In this document: positions 33,710 to 44,935 of the stretch, piece by piece | How the letters are laid out: every line of letters begins with the position of its first letter | Position numbering within the stretch: the first letter of the stretch is position 1 | Origin: Fagopyrum homotropicum | Lineage: Eukaryota > Streptophyta > Magnoliopsida > Caryophyllales > Polygonaceae | Reading direction: 5' to 3' | Assembly: GCA_033239125.1 (NCBI GenBank) | Contig: BSWB01000008.1 | Location: forward strand, 14,476,001 to 14,540,000 | DNA: 64,000 nucleotides | The notes under the pieces: model-generated | Told to the model about the DNA's origin: nothing | Seen by the model: the letters and a program-made list of their open reading frames with translations, nothing else | Database searches by the model: none | Program-made: the position numbers and the translations under genes

Positions 33710-33715
33710 AGTTTT

Positions 33716-33733
33716 TGGCGCCGTTGCCGAGGA
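33716..33733 (+). promoter_or_regulatory. primer-binding site of C, tRNA-Asp type
   Basis: TGGCGCCGTTGCCGAGGA matches the complement of the plant tRNA-Asp 3' end with one mismatch, six bases after the LTR. Confidence 0.9.
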
Positions 33734-33849
33734 CTAGGTCTAGATTGAGTCATTTTCGTGATTGTTTATAGTGTAGATCTTTCTTGTTGCTTTTGATCTT
33801 GTTTGGTTTGTGTCTTTGCTTTTCAGGACATCTCTCACTCTTTAGGTGT

Positions 33850-36035
33850 ATGCGAAGATCTCGTGGCAGGGATTTAGCTCCATTCGATCCCGAACCGGAG
33901 AAAACCCTTAGATCTAGATCCAAGAGCATTAGAAAGGGAAAAGAGATGGCCGGAAGAGATCTCCAAGCTAAGTTGGATGAGGCTTTAGAGCAAATTAGGC
34001 TAAGAGATGAGCTCTTGGAGGAAGAAAGGAGACTTGCCAATGAGAGGCAAGAAGCAACTAGGAGGGAGATTGAAGAGATTAGGCAAGCTCTTGTGCAAGG
34101 AGAGCTTAATCGTCAACAACCTCCACCTCCTCCACCACAACCGCAGCCGGGGGTGAATATTCGGGTTGTGCCCATTGCTATTGAGGAGCCACAAACATTA
34201 GGGAGACGGATGGATCCGGCTCAAAGAGCACACCGTCCGGGTGTGAACTTAGGAGATCCCGCAACCCATAACTACAAGCTCCGCCCTCAAGTTCTATAAA
34301 TGATCCGGCATAATCAATTTGGAGGGATGGAAGGAGAGTCTCCTCATCAACACTTGATGAACTATGAGATCTTGATGGAGACTCTAAGGCCGCCTAGATT
34401 GGAGAGCAACAACCATAAGCTTAGGTCTTTCTCCTTCTCACTTAAGGATAAAGCCTTGGCTTGATATCAATCTATTCCACGAGGGCGAGTTAGTACTTGG
34501 GAGGAGATGACAACCGAGTTTTTGACTAAGTTCTTCCCACCTTCCAAGACTACCGAGTTAAGAGGGAAGATCATTGCCTTCGTGATGAAGGATAGGCAAA
34601 GCTTGTTCAAGTCTTGGGAGAGGTTCAAAGACCTTCTCCTAGATTGTCCACACCATGGTATACCGAAAATTGAGCTATTGGAGATCTACTTCAAGGGACT
34701 TGATGAGGATAGCCAATTCAAACTTCAATCTCTTTCTGGTGGGACTTTCATGGAAAAGAATGTGGATGAAGCTTGGGAGTTTGTAGAAAAACAAGCTTTG
34801 GTGATTGAGAAGTACTCCCATAGGAAGAGTGATGGGAGGAAAGCGGGAGCATATGAGATGAGTGAAGTCACCATGAGTAACTTCAAGCTTGATGCAATCA
34901 ACAATGAGCTTAAGTCTTTGAGGGAGTTGTGTGCTACAACTTTGAAGAGTCAAGCAAGCCCTCAAGTGCAAGTGCAAGCAAACTTGTCTTCCAAGAGGAA
35001 GATGTGAACTACATGGGAAGGGGCAATTATAACAACTATCAAGGCCCAAGGAATTTCAACAACAACCGGCAATTCAACAATTACCGGCCTAATCATAACC
35101 ATCCCGGGTTTTCCTATTCTAACCCGGATGGAGCCTTGAACCCTCCCGCTTCCACAAGCACAACTCCACCACCAAAGGCTTCACAAGAACCTCCACCCGG
35201 ATTTACTCAACCTCCAAAGGATAGAACCGAAATGATGTTTGAGCAATTGCTTGGAAGGTTGAGTGGTCTTGAGAGCACGGTGACTTCAATTTCTAAAGCT
35301 CAAAAGGTTTTGGAAGCACAAGTGTTCCAAAAGGAGGGTGAAGCTCATAGAGATCCGGGAAAACTTCCTGGAAGAACCGAAGATAACCCAAGAGGCCAAG
35401 TGTTGGCTATTACCACAAGGAGTGGGCTAAGCATGAAGGATTCCTTACCTAAGGGAAATGACAAAGGGAAGCAAGTGGTGATAGAGGAAGAGACATTGCA
35501 AGAAGATGGAGGCAAGAGCAAGGATGATGAGCCATCATATGTGGCGCCACCTCCTTACAAGCCACCACTACCATTCCCTCAATCACGAGCAAGAGCTCGC
35601 TTGGACAAACACTTTGGTAAATTCCTTGAACTTATGTCTAAATTGCATATTAACATTCCGTTCATGGATGCTATTCTAGGTATGCCGGCATATGGCAAGT
35701 TCTTGAAGGAAATACTCTCCAACAAGAGGAAGTTGGAGGAGTATGGGGAAGTAAGGATGTCAAAGAGATCCTCGGAGTTGATTCAAACGATGAAGGAGGA
35801 GATGCCTCCTAAGCTAAGAGATCCGGGATCCTTTTGTGTGCCAATCGGAGTGGGGAAAGTGAAGTATGACGCCCTATGTGATCTTGGGGCAAGTGTAAGC
35901 ATCATCCCGCTTGCACTTTGCAACAAGGTTGGGCTAGGAGAGCCAAAGCCGGTCAAGATGACCCTTTACATGGCGGACCGTTCAATCACTCATCCGGTTG
36001 GGATCTTGGAAGACATACCGGTGCAACTAGGATAG
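33850..36035 (+). pseudogene. gag: gag and protease start of element C, broken
   Basis: ATG at 33850 opens MRRSRGRDLAPFDPEPEKT, then a coiled-coil segment (about residues 40-90, LEEERRLANERQEATRREI), poly-Pro and the capsid domain. Lesions: TAA at 34297-34299 for Gln, TGA at 34462-34464 for Trp, a 1-nt shift near 34990 and TAG at 36033-36035. After the shift come an Asn-rich segment without zinc knuckle, the SKLHINIPFMDAILGMPAYG link and the protease with DLGASVSIIPL. Gag would form particles; this copy cannot. Confidence 0.9.
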
Positions 36036-39000
36036 TTCTATGTACCCATAGACTTCGTTGTTTTGGACATCCCGGTGGACTACCCGGTTCCTATCATCTT
36101 GGGGAGACCTTTCCTAGCTACTTCCGGATGTTTGGTGGATTGCAAGAATGGAATTCTCTCTTTCAACATTGGAGAAGAGAACATCAAGTTTAATTTGTCC
36201 ACAATGGTGAAGGGGTCAGCCCTAGGTGAAGATGTCTTCAACGTTGTTGAGGAAGAGGAGTCTAGAGAGGTTGTGAGCTCAATCTTTCTCAAGGATCCAC
36301 TTGAGAAGGTTCTTAGCTCAAGTTTGATGGAGGAAGGAGTTGAGGAGAGTAGCAATGAAGTAATCAAGGCCTTGAATGCATTGGATGAGCTACCAAGTGT
36401 TGGATTTGAAGTACTAGAGGAAGAGAGGAATACCTGTAGAAAAATCGGACCAGAGGGGCAAAAATCGGCCGATTTTTGCACTTATCCTGAATTTCTATCC
36501 AATTTTGCAAATGCAGAAACTGAGATCGACCCCCAGATCGGCCGATTTTTCTCACAGAGGGTCGATTTTCCTGAGTCTTTTGAGCATCATCCAAGTGTTT
36601 GTGAGCAATCATCAAGGGACTTAGGTGAGGCTTCCATGGCTTTGGAATCATCTCAACCTACATTGTATGGATCATCTCCAACCGGAAAAGGTCCTCCTAA
36701 ACTTGATCTAAAACCTCTTCCTTCTCATTTAAAGTATGCTTTCCTTGGTTCAAATTCTACTTATCCGGTGATTGTGAATGCATCTTTGAATGATGATGAG
36801 CTCAATAGATTGTTGAATGAATTGAAACTGCATAGAAAGGCAATAGGATACACTATTGATGACCTTGTTGGCATTAAGCCCTCTTTGCGCATGCATAAGA
36901 TATTGATGGAAGATGACCATAAACCCTCTATTGAACATCAAAGAAGATTGAATCCTAATGAAAGAGGTAGTCAAGAAAGAGATCCTTAAGTTACCAGATG
37001 CGGGAATCATCTACCCTATTTCCGATAGTAAATGGGTTAGTCCAGTACATGTGGTTCCTAAGAAGGGTGGGATGACCGTAGTAACTAATGAGAACAATGA
37101 ACTCATCCCAACTAGGACGGTTACGGGATGGAGGATGTGTATTGACTATAGGAAACTAAATGTGGCCTCTAGGAAAGATCATTTCCCTCTTCCTTTCATT
37201 GACCAAATGCCAGAGACATTAGCTCAACACTCTCATTTTTGTTACCTAGATGGCTATAGTGGATTCTTCCAAATCCCTATCCACCCCGATGACCAAGAGA
37301 AAACAACATTTACATGTCCTTGGGGTACATTTGCATATAGGAGAATGCCATTTGGGTTGTGTAATGCACCCGCCACCTTTCAAAGGTGTATGATGGCCAT
37401 ATTTTCTGAATATATTGAGAACATCATGGAAGTGTTTATGGATGATTTTTCCGTTTATGGATCTTCTTTTGATGATTGCCTAGCTAACTTGTCTTTGGTG
37501 GTTAAGAGATGTGAGGAGATAAATCTTGTCTTAAATTAGGAAAAATGTCACTTCATGGTAAGTGAAGGTATTGTGTTGGGACACTTGATGTCCAACCGTG
37601 GCATTGAGGTTGATAGGGCCAAGATTGAAACGATAGAGAAGTTGCCACCACCTACCTCGGTGAAGGGGGTAAGGAGCTTCCTAGGGCATGCCGGTTTTTA
37701 CCGGAGATTCATTAAAGATTTTTCTAAGATTTCTAAGCCTCTTACTAACCTACTAATGAAAGATGTTGAATTTGTTTTCTCCAAGGATTGCCTTGAGGCT
37801 TTTTGTAGGTTGAAGGATGCTTTGATCACCGCCCCTATCATGCAACCTCCGGATTGGAGCTTACCATTTGAAGTGATGTGTGATTCAAGTGATGTGGCCG
37901 TTGGGGCTATTTTAGGACAAAAGAAAGATGGGCGTACACATGCCATCTATTATGCTAGCAAGACGCTAGATGATGCCCAACTTAACTATGCCACAACCGA
38001 GAAAGAGTTGCTAGCGGTGGTGTATGCCTTTGAGAAGTTCCGGTCATACCTTGTTGGAGCAAGGGTCATTGTGTACACGGATCATGCTACAATCCGTTAT
38101 CTCCTTACAAAGAAGGATGTCAAGCCTAGGTTGATTCGGTGGATCCTTCTTCTTCAAGAGTTTGATTTGGAAATCCGGGACAAGAAGGGGTCCAAAAACT
38201 CTGTGGCGGACCATCTTAGTAGACTACCTCCATTAGAGATTGAGAGAGATGACATCCCGATTGATGACTCATTCCGGGATGAGCAATTGCAAATGATGGA
38301 GGAGTGTCTATTTCAAGTGTCTAGAGGAAGTGAGCCATGGTATGCCGACATTGTGAACTACCTTGTGTGTGAGGAAGTGCCACCCGGTTTGTCATATGCT
38401 CAAAGGAAGAAGTTCTTCAAAGATGTGAGGCACTACTATTGGAGTGAACCACTTTTGTTCAAGAGAGGGCCGGATGGAGTCTTTAGAAGATGCATACCGG
38501 AGGAAGAGGTGGAGAGTGCGATCCGCCATTGTCATTCCTTGCCGTGTGGAGGGCATGCTAGCTCACACAAGACATGTGCTAAGGTGTTGCAATCGGGTTT
38601 CTTTTGGCCAAGTTTGTTCAAGGATGTGAAAAACTTTGTGGTAGCTTGTGATGCTTGCCAAAGGACGGGCAACATCTCAAGGAGGAATGAGATGCCCTTG
38701 AACAACATACAAGAGGTGGAGATATTTGATGTTTGGGATGTGGACTTCATGGGACCATTCCCTTCTTCATGTGGCAACCTCTACATCCTATTGGCGGTGG
38801 ACTATGTGTCGAGATGGGTGGAAGCAATCGCCTCTCCCACAAATGATGTCAAGGTTGTGGTGCGGTTCTTCAACCGAGTGATCTTTCCTAGGTTTGGAAC
38901 ACCAAGGGTGATCATAAGTGATGGAGGAAAGCACTTCACTAATAGGAACTTCGGGTCACTTTTGGCTAAGTATGGGGTGACTCATAAGGTGGCAACACCT

Positions 39001-39522
39001 TACCATCCCCAAACTAGTGGCCAAGTGGAGATCTCCAACCGGGAGATAAAAGGGATCCTTGAGAAGACGGTTTCTAGAACAAGAAAGGATTGGGCTATGA
39101 AGCTCGATGATGCTTTGTGGGCTTATAGAACCGCTTTCAAGACACCAATTGGCATCACTCCCTACAAGCTAGTTTATGGCAAGTCTTGCCACCTTCCGGT
39201 GGAGATGGAGCGTAGAGCATATTGGGCCATAAGGTGGCTGAATTTTGACATCAAGGAGGCCGGTGAGAAGAGGTTGCTAGACATGAACGCCCTTGAGGAG
39301 ATCCGGTTGGATGCTTATGAGAATGCCCGGATTTACAAGGAGAGGACCAAGCGTTGGCATGACAAGCGTCTCATCCCAAAGGAGTTGAGTGAGGGTGACT
39401 TAGTGCTTCTCTTCAACACGAGGTTGCGGCTCTTCCCCGGAAAGCTCAAGTCAAGATGGACGGGTCCCTATGTTGTGAAGAAGGTCTTTCCTCATGGAGC
39501 GGTGGAGATAGGAGGAGATCAT
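36036..39522 (+). pseudogene. pol: pol of element C up to the D insertion, broken
   Basis: Protease remainder, linker with AAATCGGCCGATTT palindromes (36440-36560), RT with FMDDF, RNase H (CDSSDVAVGAILGQ), HHCC finger and integrase core (VDFMGPF, ISDGG, VEISNRE). A missing base near 36956 shifts the frame, and TAG at 37537-37539 replaces Trp in the NWEKC motif. The frame 37555-39522 is open until element D interrupts it in the integrase C-terminal region just after RWTGPYVVKK and IGGD. The remaining about 30 codons are at 62189-62278. Confidence 0.93.
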
Positions 39523-41282
39523 TGTTCGCTCCAAACGGTGTGTGCAAGCTTTAAATTTATAACCCTAGACGTAAGCTTAAAACAAGGATGCGAACCCGCA
39601 GTGTACGGGTCAATCGTAGTAAAAGCAAGGAATTCCAGGGGTCGATCACAGGGACTTAGTGAAACAAAGTCCAATCACGATATGCTTATGTGAATACTAA
39701 CCACAAGAGGTGATCAAAACAATCAAAGATGATAAAGAAGTCAAATAAAGCAAACATGCAATTCTAGGGATTAAAGCATCTAGTTGTGGTTCCAACTCAA
39801 GATCTAAAGATAAGCGGACAAAGCTGAGGTTTTTGCATAGGAAAGGTGTTACTAAAGTGGAATAGATCACTGGGTAAGTCTCACTACTCACTAATCCTAG
39901 ACCGTAACTCCTATTACCGGGTAAGTCTCAAGGAATTAAGATAAAGAACTATAACCTCAAACTAACACACCATCTAAGGGAATAGAATCAACCTTTACCG
40001 GGTAAGTCTCAGGCTAACTCACAAAGATGGGATGAAAGCACACTCAATCCCCAATAAAGGATAAACCTTTATTACCTACACTTATGATCATGGGTAAACA
40101 AACAAAGGAATTACCGGGTAAGTCTCATCCTAAGCTTGCATTGAACCAGGAAAGGTGTAATAAGAATAGGATTTGGCAAACTCTAACACTTAACTCTCAG
40201 TTTAGGATCAGATAAGTCACCTCGGTCAGAAGAATTCCACCCCGGCCGAGATGTTCATCGACTGAGCGAGATGCTTACGGTTAAGGTTAAAGACTCGAAC
40301 TTTCAGGGTCCTACTGTGATCAAGATTATTCTATCATTGTTTTTCCCACAACCTTCAGCCAATCACCCTAGAATCACACAAGGAAATTAGCCACTCATCA
40401 TCATGAAAGCAATAATCAAATGTATGGAAAGAAGGTGAATATTTTAACAAGAAGAATTTAATGTAAAGACTTCAATAACTGAATCAAATATCACAACAAA
40501 AGCGTTCCTTGGATATAAATCCAACAAAGGAAGACAACAAGGAAGGGAATCTAAGATGATCTTACAAAAACCCTTCAAAAACTATAAAGCTAAAATCTTC
40601 CTCCTTCAACCTTCAAAAAGGTTCTTCAAATCTCCCAACTGGAGTATAGCTGCTGAGTGCTATCGGTGTAAGCGGGATTTCAACTCTATGCAGGATGTTG
40701 GATTTGTGGAAATCCAACCCTTTTTATAGGAAAATTACTCCCCAAAGATATAATATCTTAGAAAGATCTCTTCCCATAAAAATAGGTAAAATATATGATC
40801 TAGTATATCTTCTTCCTTCCAGGAGCCAAGCCCAAAAATATAAGATCTCTTTCCAAAGATAAAAGATCTCAGCCAAGAATAAAATATTCTCGCCGCGTCC
40901 TAGGTGTTCGCCTCGGTCGAGTCGACTTCTCTGGATCACCTCGGTCGAGGTGAATCTGTGGTCAACCAAGGTGAGTCACAACTGAATGTGAAATCTCTCA
41001 AATCTGGTCCAAAGTGAATCTCTAATCCATGGCTATGCTTCCTGGAGGGTTCCTTATGTTCCTGAATGTAGCTCCAATGACTCCATAGCTCCTTTTTGCT
41101 CCTTTTCGATGCAAAACGTGCCATTTTACCTACGATTACAACAAAACTAGGTGTAGACCTCGATTCCCGCAAAGGTAAATGAAATGGTAATATAATCACA
41201 TAATATATATACAAACATGCAGATTATGAAAGATAAAACGTCCAAACAAACCCCAAAATATAGACTATAATTCACGCTATCA
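39523..41282 (-). repeat. 3' LTR of element D
   Basis: Its complement starts TGATAGCGTGAATTATAG and ends GAGCGAACA. It contains CTTACCCGGTAA motifs (complement at 39880-40120), CTCGGTCGAG palindromes at 40215-40270 and 40905-40960, and a TATAAAAAGG box near 40730. It is closely related to solo LTR B. Confidence 0.95.
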
Positions 41283-41321
41283 AAATACCCCATACTTAGC
41301 CCTTGCTTGTCCCCAAGCAAG
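41283..41321 (-). promoter_or_regulatory. polypurine tract region with hairpin (D)
   Basis: On the minus strand the stem CTTGCTT/AAGCAAG (41302-41321) encloses the loop GGGGAC. AAGTATGGGG (41297-41288) then lies five bases from the LTR. Confidence 0.8.
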
Positions 41322-42752
41322 TTCCGCATATAAAAGACAAGATAGAATGGATTATAAGTCAAGAAAATCAATGAAAAAGTCTTTCAAAACATTTTTATGG
41401 TGTGCTACAATCATAGATCACTCTAAGAGAATGCTTCATGGAATTTAAAAATCAAAATGCGATCAAAACATTTTATAAGTATAAGAAAGTTGTTCATCTT
41501 TGCATAAAACCATAAAATGCATAATAAGTCATAATTATCAAAATTAATCATGTATAATCCAGTTTAAACCACTAAGTCAATCAACAAGCTCAAGGTCTCA
41601 AGGGCTTCCCAAAAGAAAGGTCAAGAAACGTGTAGGGTAGGGATGTATGTAAGGTAATGTGGTGCTAGAATCTGGGAAAAGGATGAACTTCACTTTCACT
41701 TTGACTTGCAACATCTTCCACCGATAAGCTTTGCTTATTTCACACTTTTTTTCTTTTACTTTACTTTTTGGAATGCATGGACAGAGGTGCACAATAACTG
41801 AAGCCTAGGAAATCAACAATCATCAATTTCTTGAGATGCATCAAACCCTTGATGCACATACCATGACCCGTTAGGAATATCGCTCAATCCGACTTTGGCA
41901 AGACACAAACACCCGGCTATGTGAATGGTGCCGAGTTACTCATCTTCATGATTGACTTCCCCAAACCTATTATTACTTTCTAACACTTTCACTTCCAGCC
42001 AACTTTTCAACTTTAACTTCACTTGCTTTCACCACTTCGCTTGCTTCCAAATTCCCGGATAGGTAAAGGGAGGCAAAATGCATATGAGGGGCTAAGCATG
42101 ATCAAGAAGAAGAAGAAGAGAGAAGAATGAATTGCCTTAATCATCCCAGGAAGAAAGTGAGAGAACTTATCTTGCGGTGTCAACCTTCAAATTCAACATA
42201 ATTTGGATAAAAACAAAGTATTAAACATGCCAATAATTTCAAACAAAGCATTTAGCAACTTAAACATATTATAAAACCTTTCAAACACATAAAGAATTTC
42301 AAAACCAGTCAGTAAACAAGATCTTCACTGAGATCATATCCAGATAAGAAGCACAAAAGTTCGTTTCAAAAACTCTCAGTTAACCCACCTCGGTCGAGGT
42401 GTTCTTAGGTCAACCGAGGTGAAACACCTCGTTCGGCCAGAACTCCACCGGTCGAGGTCCAAAATTTTTTTTTTAAAACCAGTTTTCTTTAGTTTCGACG
42501 TTTTTCTAATCAAATAACCTGTAAGTATGCATGTAATCTCAGATAAACACATAGATGAAAAAGTGAAGCATAAATATAGATAAATATCCGGTCAACTAGA
42601 GTCATACATCGAATAAATGTCAAATACATCAAATAAACACCCCATACTTGGGACACACTGTCCCAGTGGGTCAAAATAAGTCTAAGAAATAAAGTACTCA
42701 CCGGATAAATAGCTAAACTGCATAAAAATAAGAAAAGAAAATCCTGCAACTC
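41283..42752 (-). other. 3' non-coding tail of element D
   Basis: No gene. It contains, in minus reading order: the internal hairpin plus AAGTATGGGG box (42668-42640), a palindrome cluster (42385-42450), the CTATCCGGGAAT block near 42060, the conserved block of about 110 bp (41830-41945), and the terminal hairpin and polypurine tract (41321-41283). Confidence 0.8.
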
Positions 42753-44168
42753 TCAGTAGTCACGATCCGGTGGTGGTGGTGGTGGCACATACGGATACTG
42801 GGACGGGTCGAATGGATAACCCATGATGTGCTCAAACTGGATCTGGGCCATCATGTGCTGGTAATGCTGCCGCTCCTGCATTTCGCGGATATCCAGTGAC
42901 AAAGCAGCATATGAATCAATAACCTGATCCGTCAGGTCGTCGATCCGGCGATGAGCCTCGGGGTCTCTGTGTCGGCGTGCTCTACGCCTAGCAGGTCTAG
43001 CAGGTGATGCAGCAGGTGCGGGCTCAGTATCCTCATCATCCAGATCTATAACTGGTGCACTCGTCCCTGCAGTATCCGTCCCTGTATCCATCGGGACTCC
43101 ACCCTCTCTGTCATCAGCCGTCTTCTCATCATTTTCCTCCTCCTCAGCTGGGGCAGCTGCTGCCTCTCTGTAATCCTCCATCAGTGGAGCCCAGGTGGTC
43201 TGCCAATAATGTGGGTCAAAAACAGTAAACTGGGTAGACCACCTGATCCCCTGTGGTGCAGTCAGCTCCCACGGCATAGCCTCGTACGGTGTAGTCAAAC
43301 CTCGGGGAACTAGAATCCGCCGAGTGATCATCTCCTGCAGCCCAAGCGGCTTGGCAGCCGCCACCATCGTGCAAGCGTTGAGATCCATGTCCTGATAACT
43401 AGCTATGTGGGTGACAAGCCCTCCGCAGCAGATGTCTCCCTTCGCTTTGGCCTTGATCTTGTGCAGATCCTCTACCAACATCAAGCCAAAGTCCGGGATA
43501 CCCCCAGTAACCATGCAGTATAAACTGAAAAGCTCTCCGTGTCGGATCTTCTGGGGCGTCTCAGTACGCGCCAGAAGTGTCTCGCTGAATATCCGGTGGG
43601 CTAACCTAAAGGCTAAATGGAAGATGACCTTCTCCCTGGAATCTCCAGGGCGCCATCTGTCTACGTGCTCAGTAATGTGGGCAATCTGTCCCCAAAACTC
43701 CCTAGCTACAGATCGGGAAGGGAAGTCAACAGCAGTGGGCTTAGGAAAACAAAAAATATCTCTCCAGTACTCAAGTGGCACTAAGAAGTTCCGGTTCATC
43801 AACCGGTACTTCACAGATCTCTCTGTGGGAAGGTAGGTGAAGGAGCTACTGAACTCTAAGGTGGGCTCCAAATAGGCTGGGGCTCGGATCTCAGTAAACT
43901 GATCCAGCCCTACTGTAGAAATCATCCTCCTAAGGTCTCCGTCTACCTGGAGGCAATCAAAAGCAGACACGTCCAGGAAGCGTGGTGCAATCACCGGACG
44001 GCCAGAAATACGGTCATAATCGACCTGGTGTCGCTCATGGATCACCGATCGATAGGGTCGGGAAGAAGAGGAAGAATGGGAAGGTGAGGATCTATCCTTG
44101 AGGGCAAGGCGTCGGTCAGAACTCATTTTCAATTCAGTCACTGTCAGGTCACCTCGGTCAACTGACAA
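42753..44168 (-). CDS. ATHILA ORF-1-type protein of element D, intact
   Basis: An intact 471-residue frame in the position after integrase where Athila elements carry ORF-1. It has a basic Ser-rich N-terminus, a globular part (residues about 45-300) with RTETPQKI, GLVTHIASYQDMDLNA and PLGLQEMITRRI blocks shared with element A, an acidic stretch (EEEENDEK), an Arg-rich cluster (ARPARRRARRHRD) and a Pro tail. The Arg-rich cluster could bind nucleic acid or act as a nuclear signal; that is inference. No signal peptide or transmembrane segment is visible. The leader (44169-44935) holds CTCGGTCGAG palindromes. The product's role in the element's life cycle is not known to me. Confidence 0.85.
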   Translation of the reverse strand: MSVDRGDLTVTELKMSSDRRLALKDRSSPSHSSSSSRPYRSVIHERHQVDYDRISGRPVIAPRFLDVSAFDCLQVDGDLRRMISTVGLDQFTEIRAPAYLEPTLEFSSSFTYLPTERSVKYRLMNRNFLVPLEYWRDIFCFPKPTAVDFPSRSVAREFWGQIAHITEHVDRWRPGDSREKVIFHLAFRLAHRIFSETLLARTETPQKIRHGELFSLYCMVTGGIPDFGLMLVEDLHKIKAKAKGDICCGGLVTHIASYQDMDLNACTMVAAAKPLGLQEMITRRILVPRGLTTPYEAMPWELTAPQGIRWSTQFTVFDPHYWQTTWAPLMEDYREAAAAPAEEEENDEKTADDREGGVPMDTGTDTAGTSAPVIDLDDEDTEPAPAASPARPARRRARRHRDPEAHRRIDDLTDQVIDSYAALSLDIREMQERQHYQHMMAQIQFEHIMGYPFDPSQYPYVPPPPPPDRDY

Positions 44169-44935
44169 TATTCAAGAATCACCTCGGCTGAGGCACAGCT
44201 CGACTGGACCGAGGCGAAAAACTGGATTCTAATTTCCTCAGAAAATTCAGTTCTTTTCCCCCAAAATCACTACAATTGCTTCCTATGGGGTACTTAAGCA
44301 TTTTCTCAGAAAATGCAAGGGCAACCAAAGCCCAAATCGAAGCGATATCGGAGAGGTAGGGTTTCGGTTTTGTTTTACCTCGTTTGGCCAAATCGGTTCG
44401 ATTTTCTTGTAGATCGATGATGCACTGGGATCCTTTAAGCCTTAATCGCAGTTTGGAGACAGAAATCTTTGAAAACGAGCAAGAATCGAAGGAGGCGAGG
44501 TGAAACTGTCGCCGCGGTCGAGGAAGAGTGAAAGTGAAGAGAGAGAAAATAAATCCCCCTTTTATACTCTTTCTGGAACTGCTGTCACCTCGGTCGAGAT
44601 GGTCTCGACTGGACCGAGGTGGTACGGACCGATGTGGTTCTTTAGAAACCCTAGTCGCCTCGGTTGCTCAAGAATCATCTCGGTCGAGGTGCTCTGACAG
44701 CAACCGAGATGCCTCAGTCAAACTTCGTCTTCTCAAGTTCTCGATCTTCTGTCCTTCCAGTTATGCTCCTTCCTTAGATGTCTCCTGTTATCTGTCTAGA
44801 ACGCCAAAAACAAAACAAAGCAAAGCAAAAGCAAACTATTTAAGCTAGACTAGAAAAGGGGAAAAGAAAACAATACCTTGGGTTGCCTCCCAAGAAGCGC
44901 TTGGTTTAAGGTCGCTAGCTGGACCATAATGCGTC
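44169..44935 (-). other. spacer between integrase and ORF-1 of element D
   Basis: No gene seen. The GCGCTTCTTGGGAGGCAACC block just after the integrase end is at 44879-44898 (complement). Two palindrome clusters are at 44150-44215 and 44580-44715. Confidence 0.7.

Noticed and set aside
40905..40960. CTCGGTCGAG clusters as a rho-type or intrinsic terminator
   Set aside because: Plant nuclear context, no following T-run, and the same motif recurs in coding sequence.
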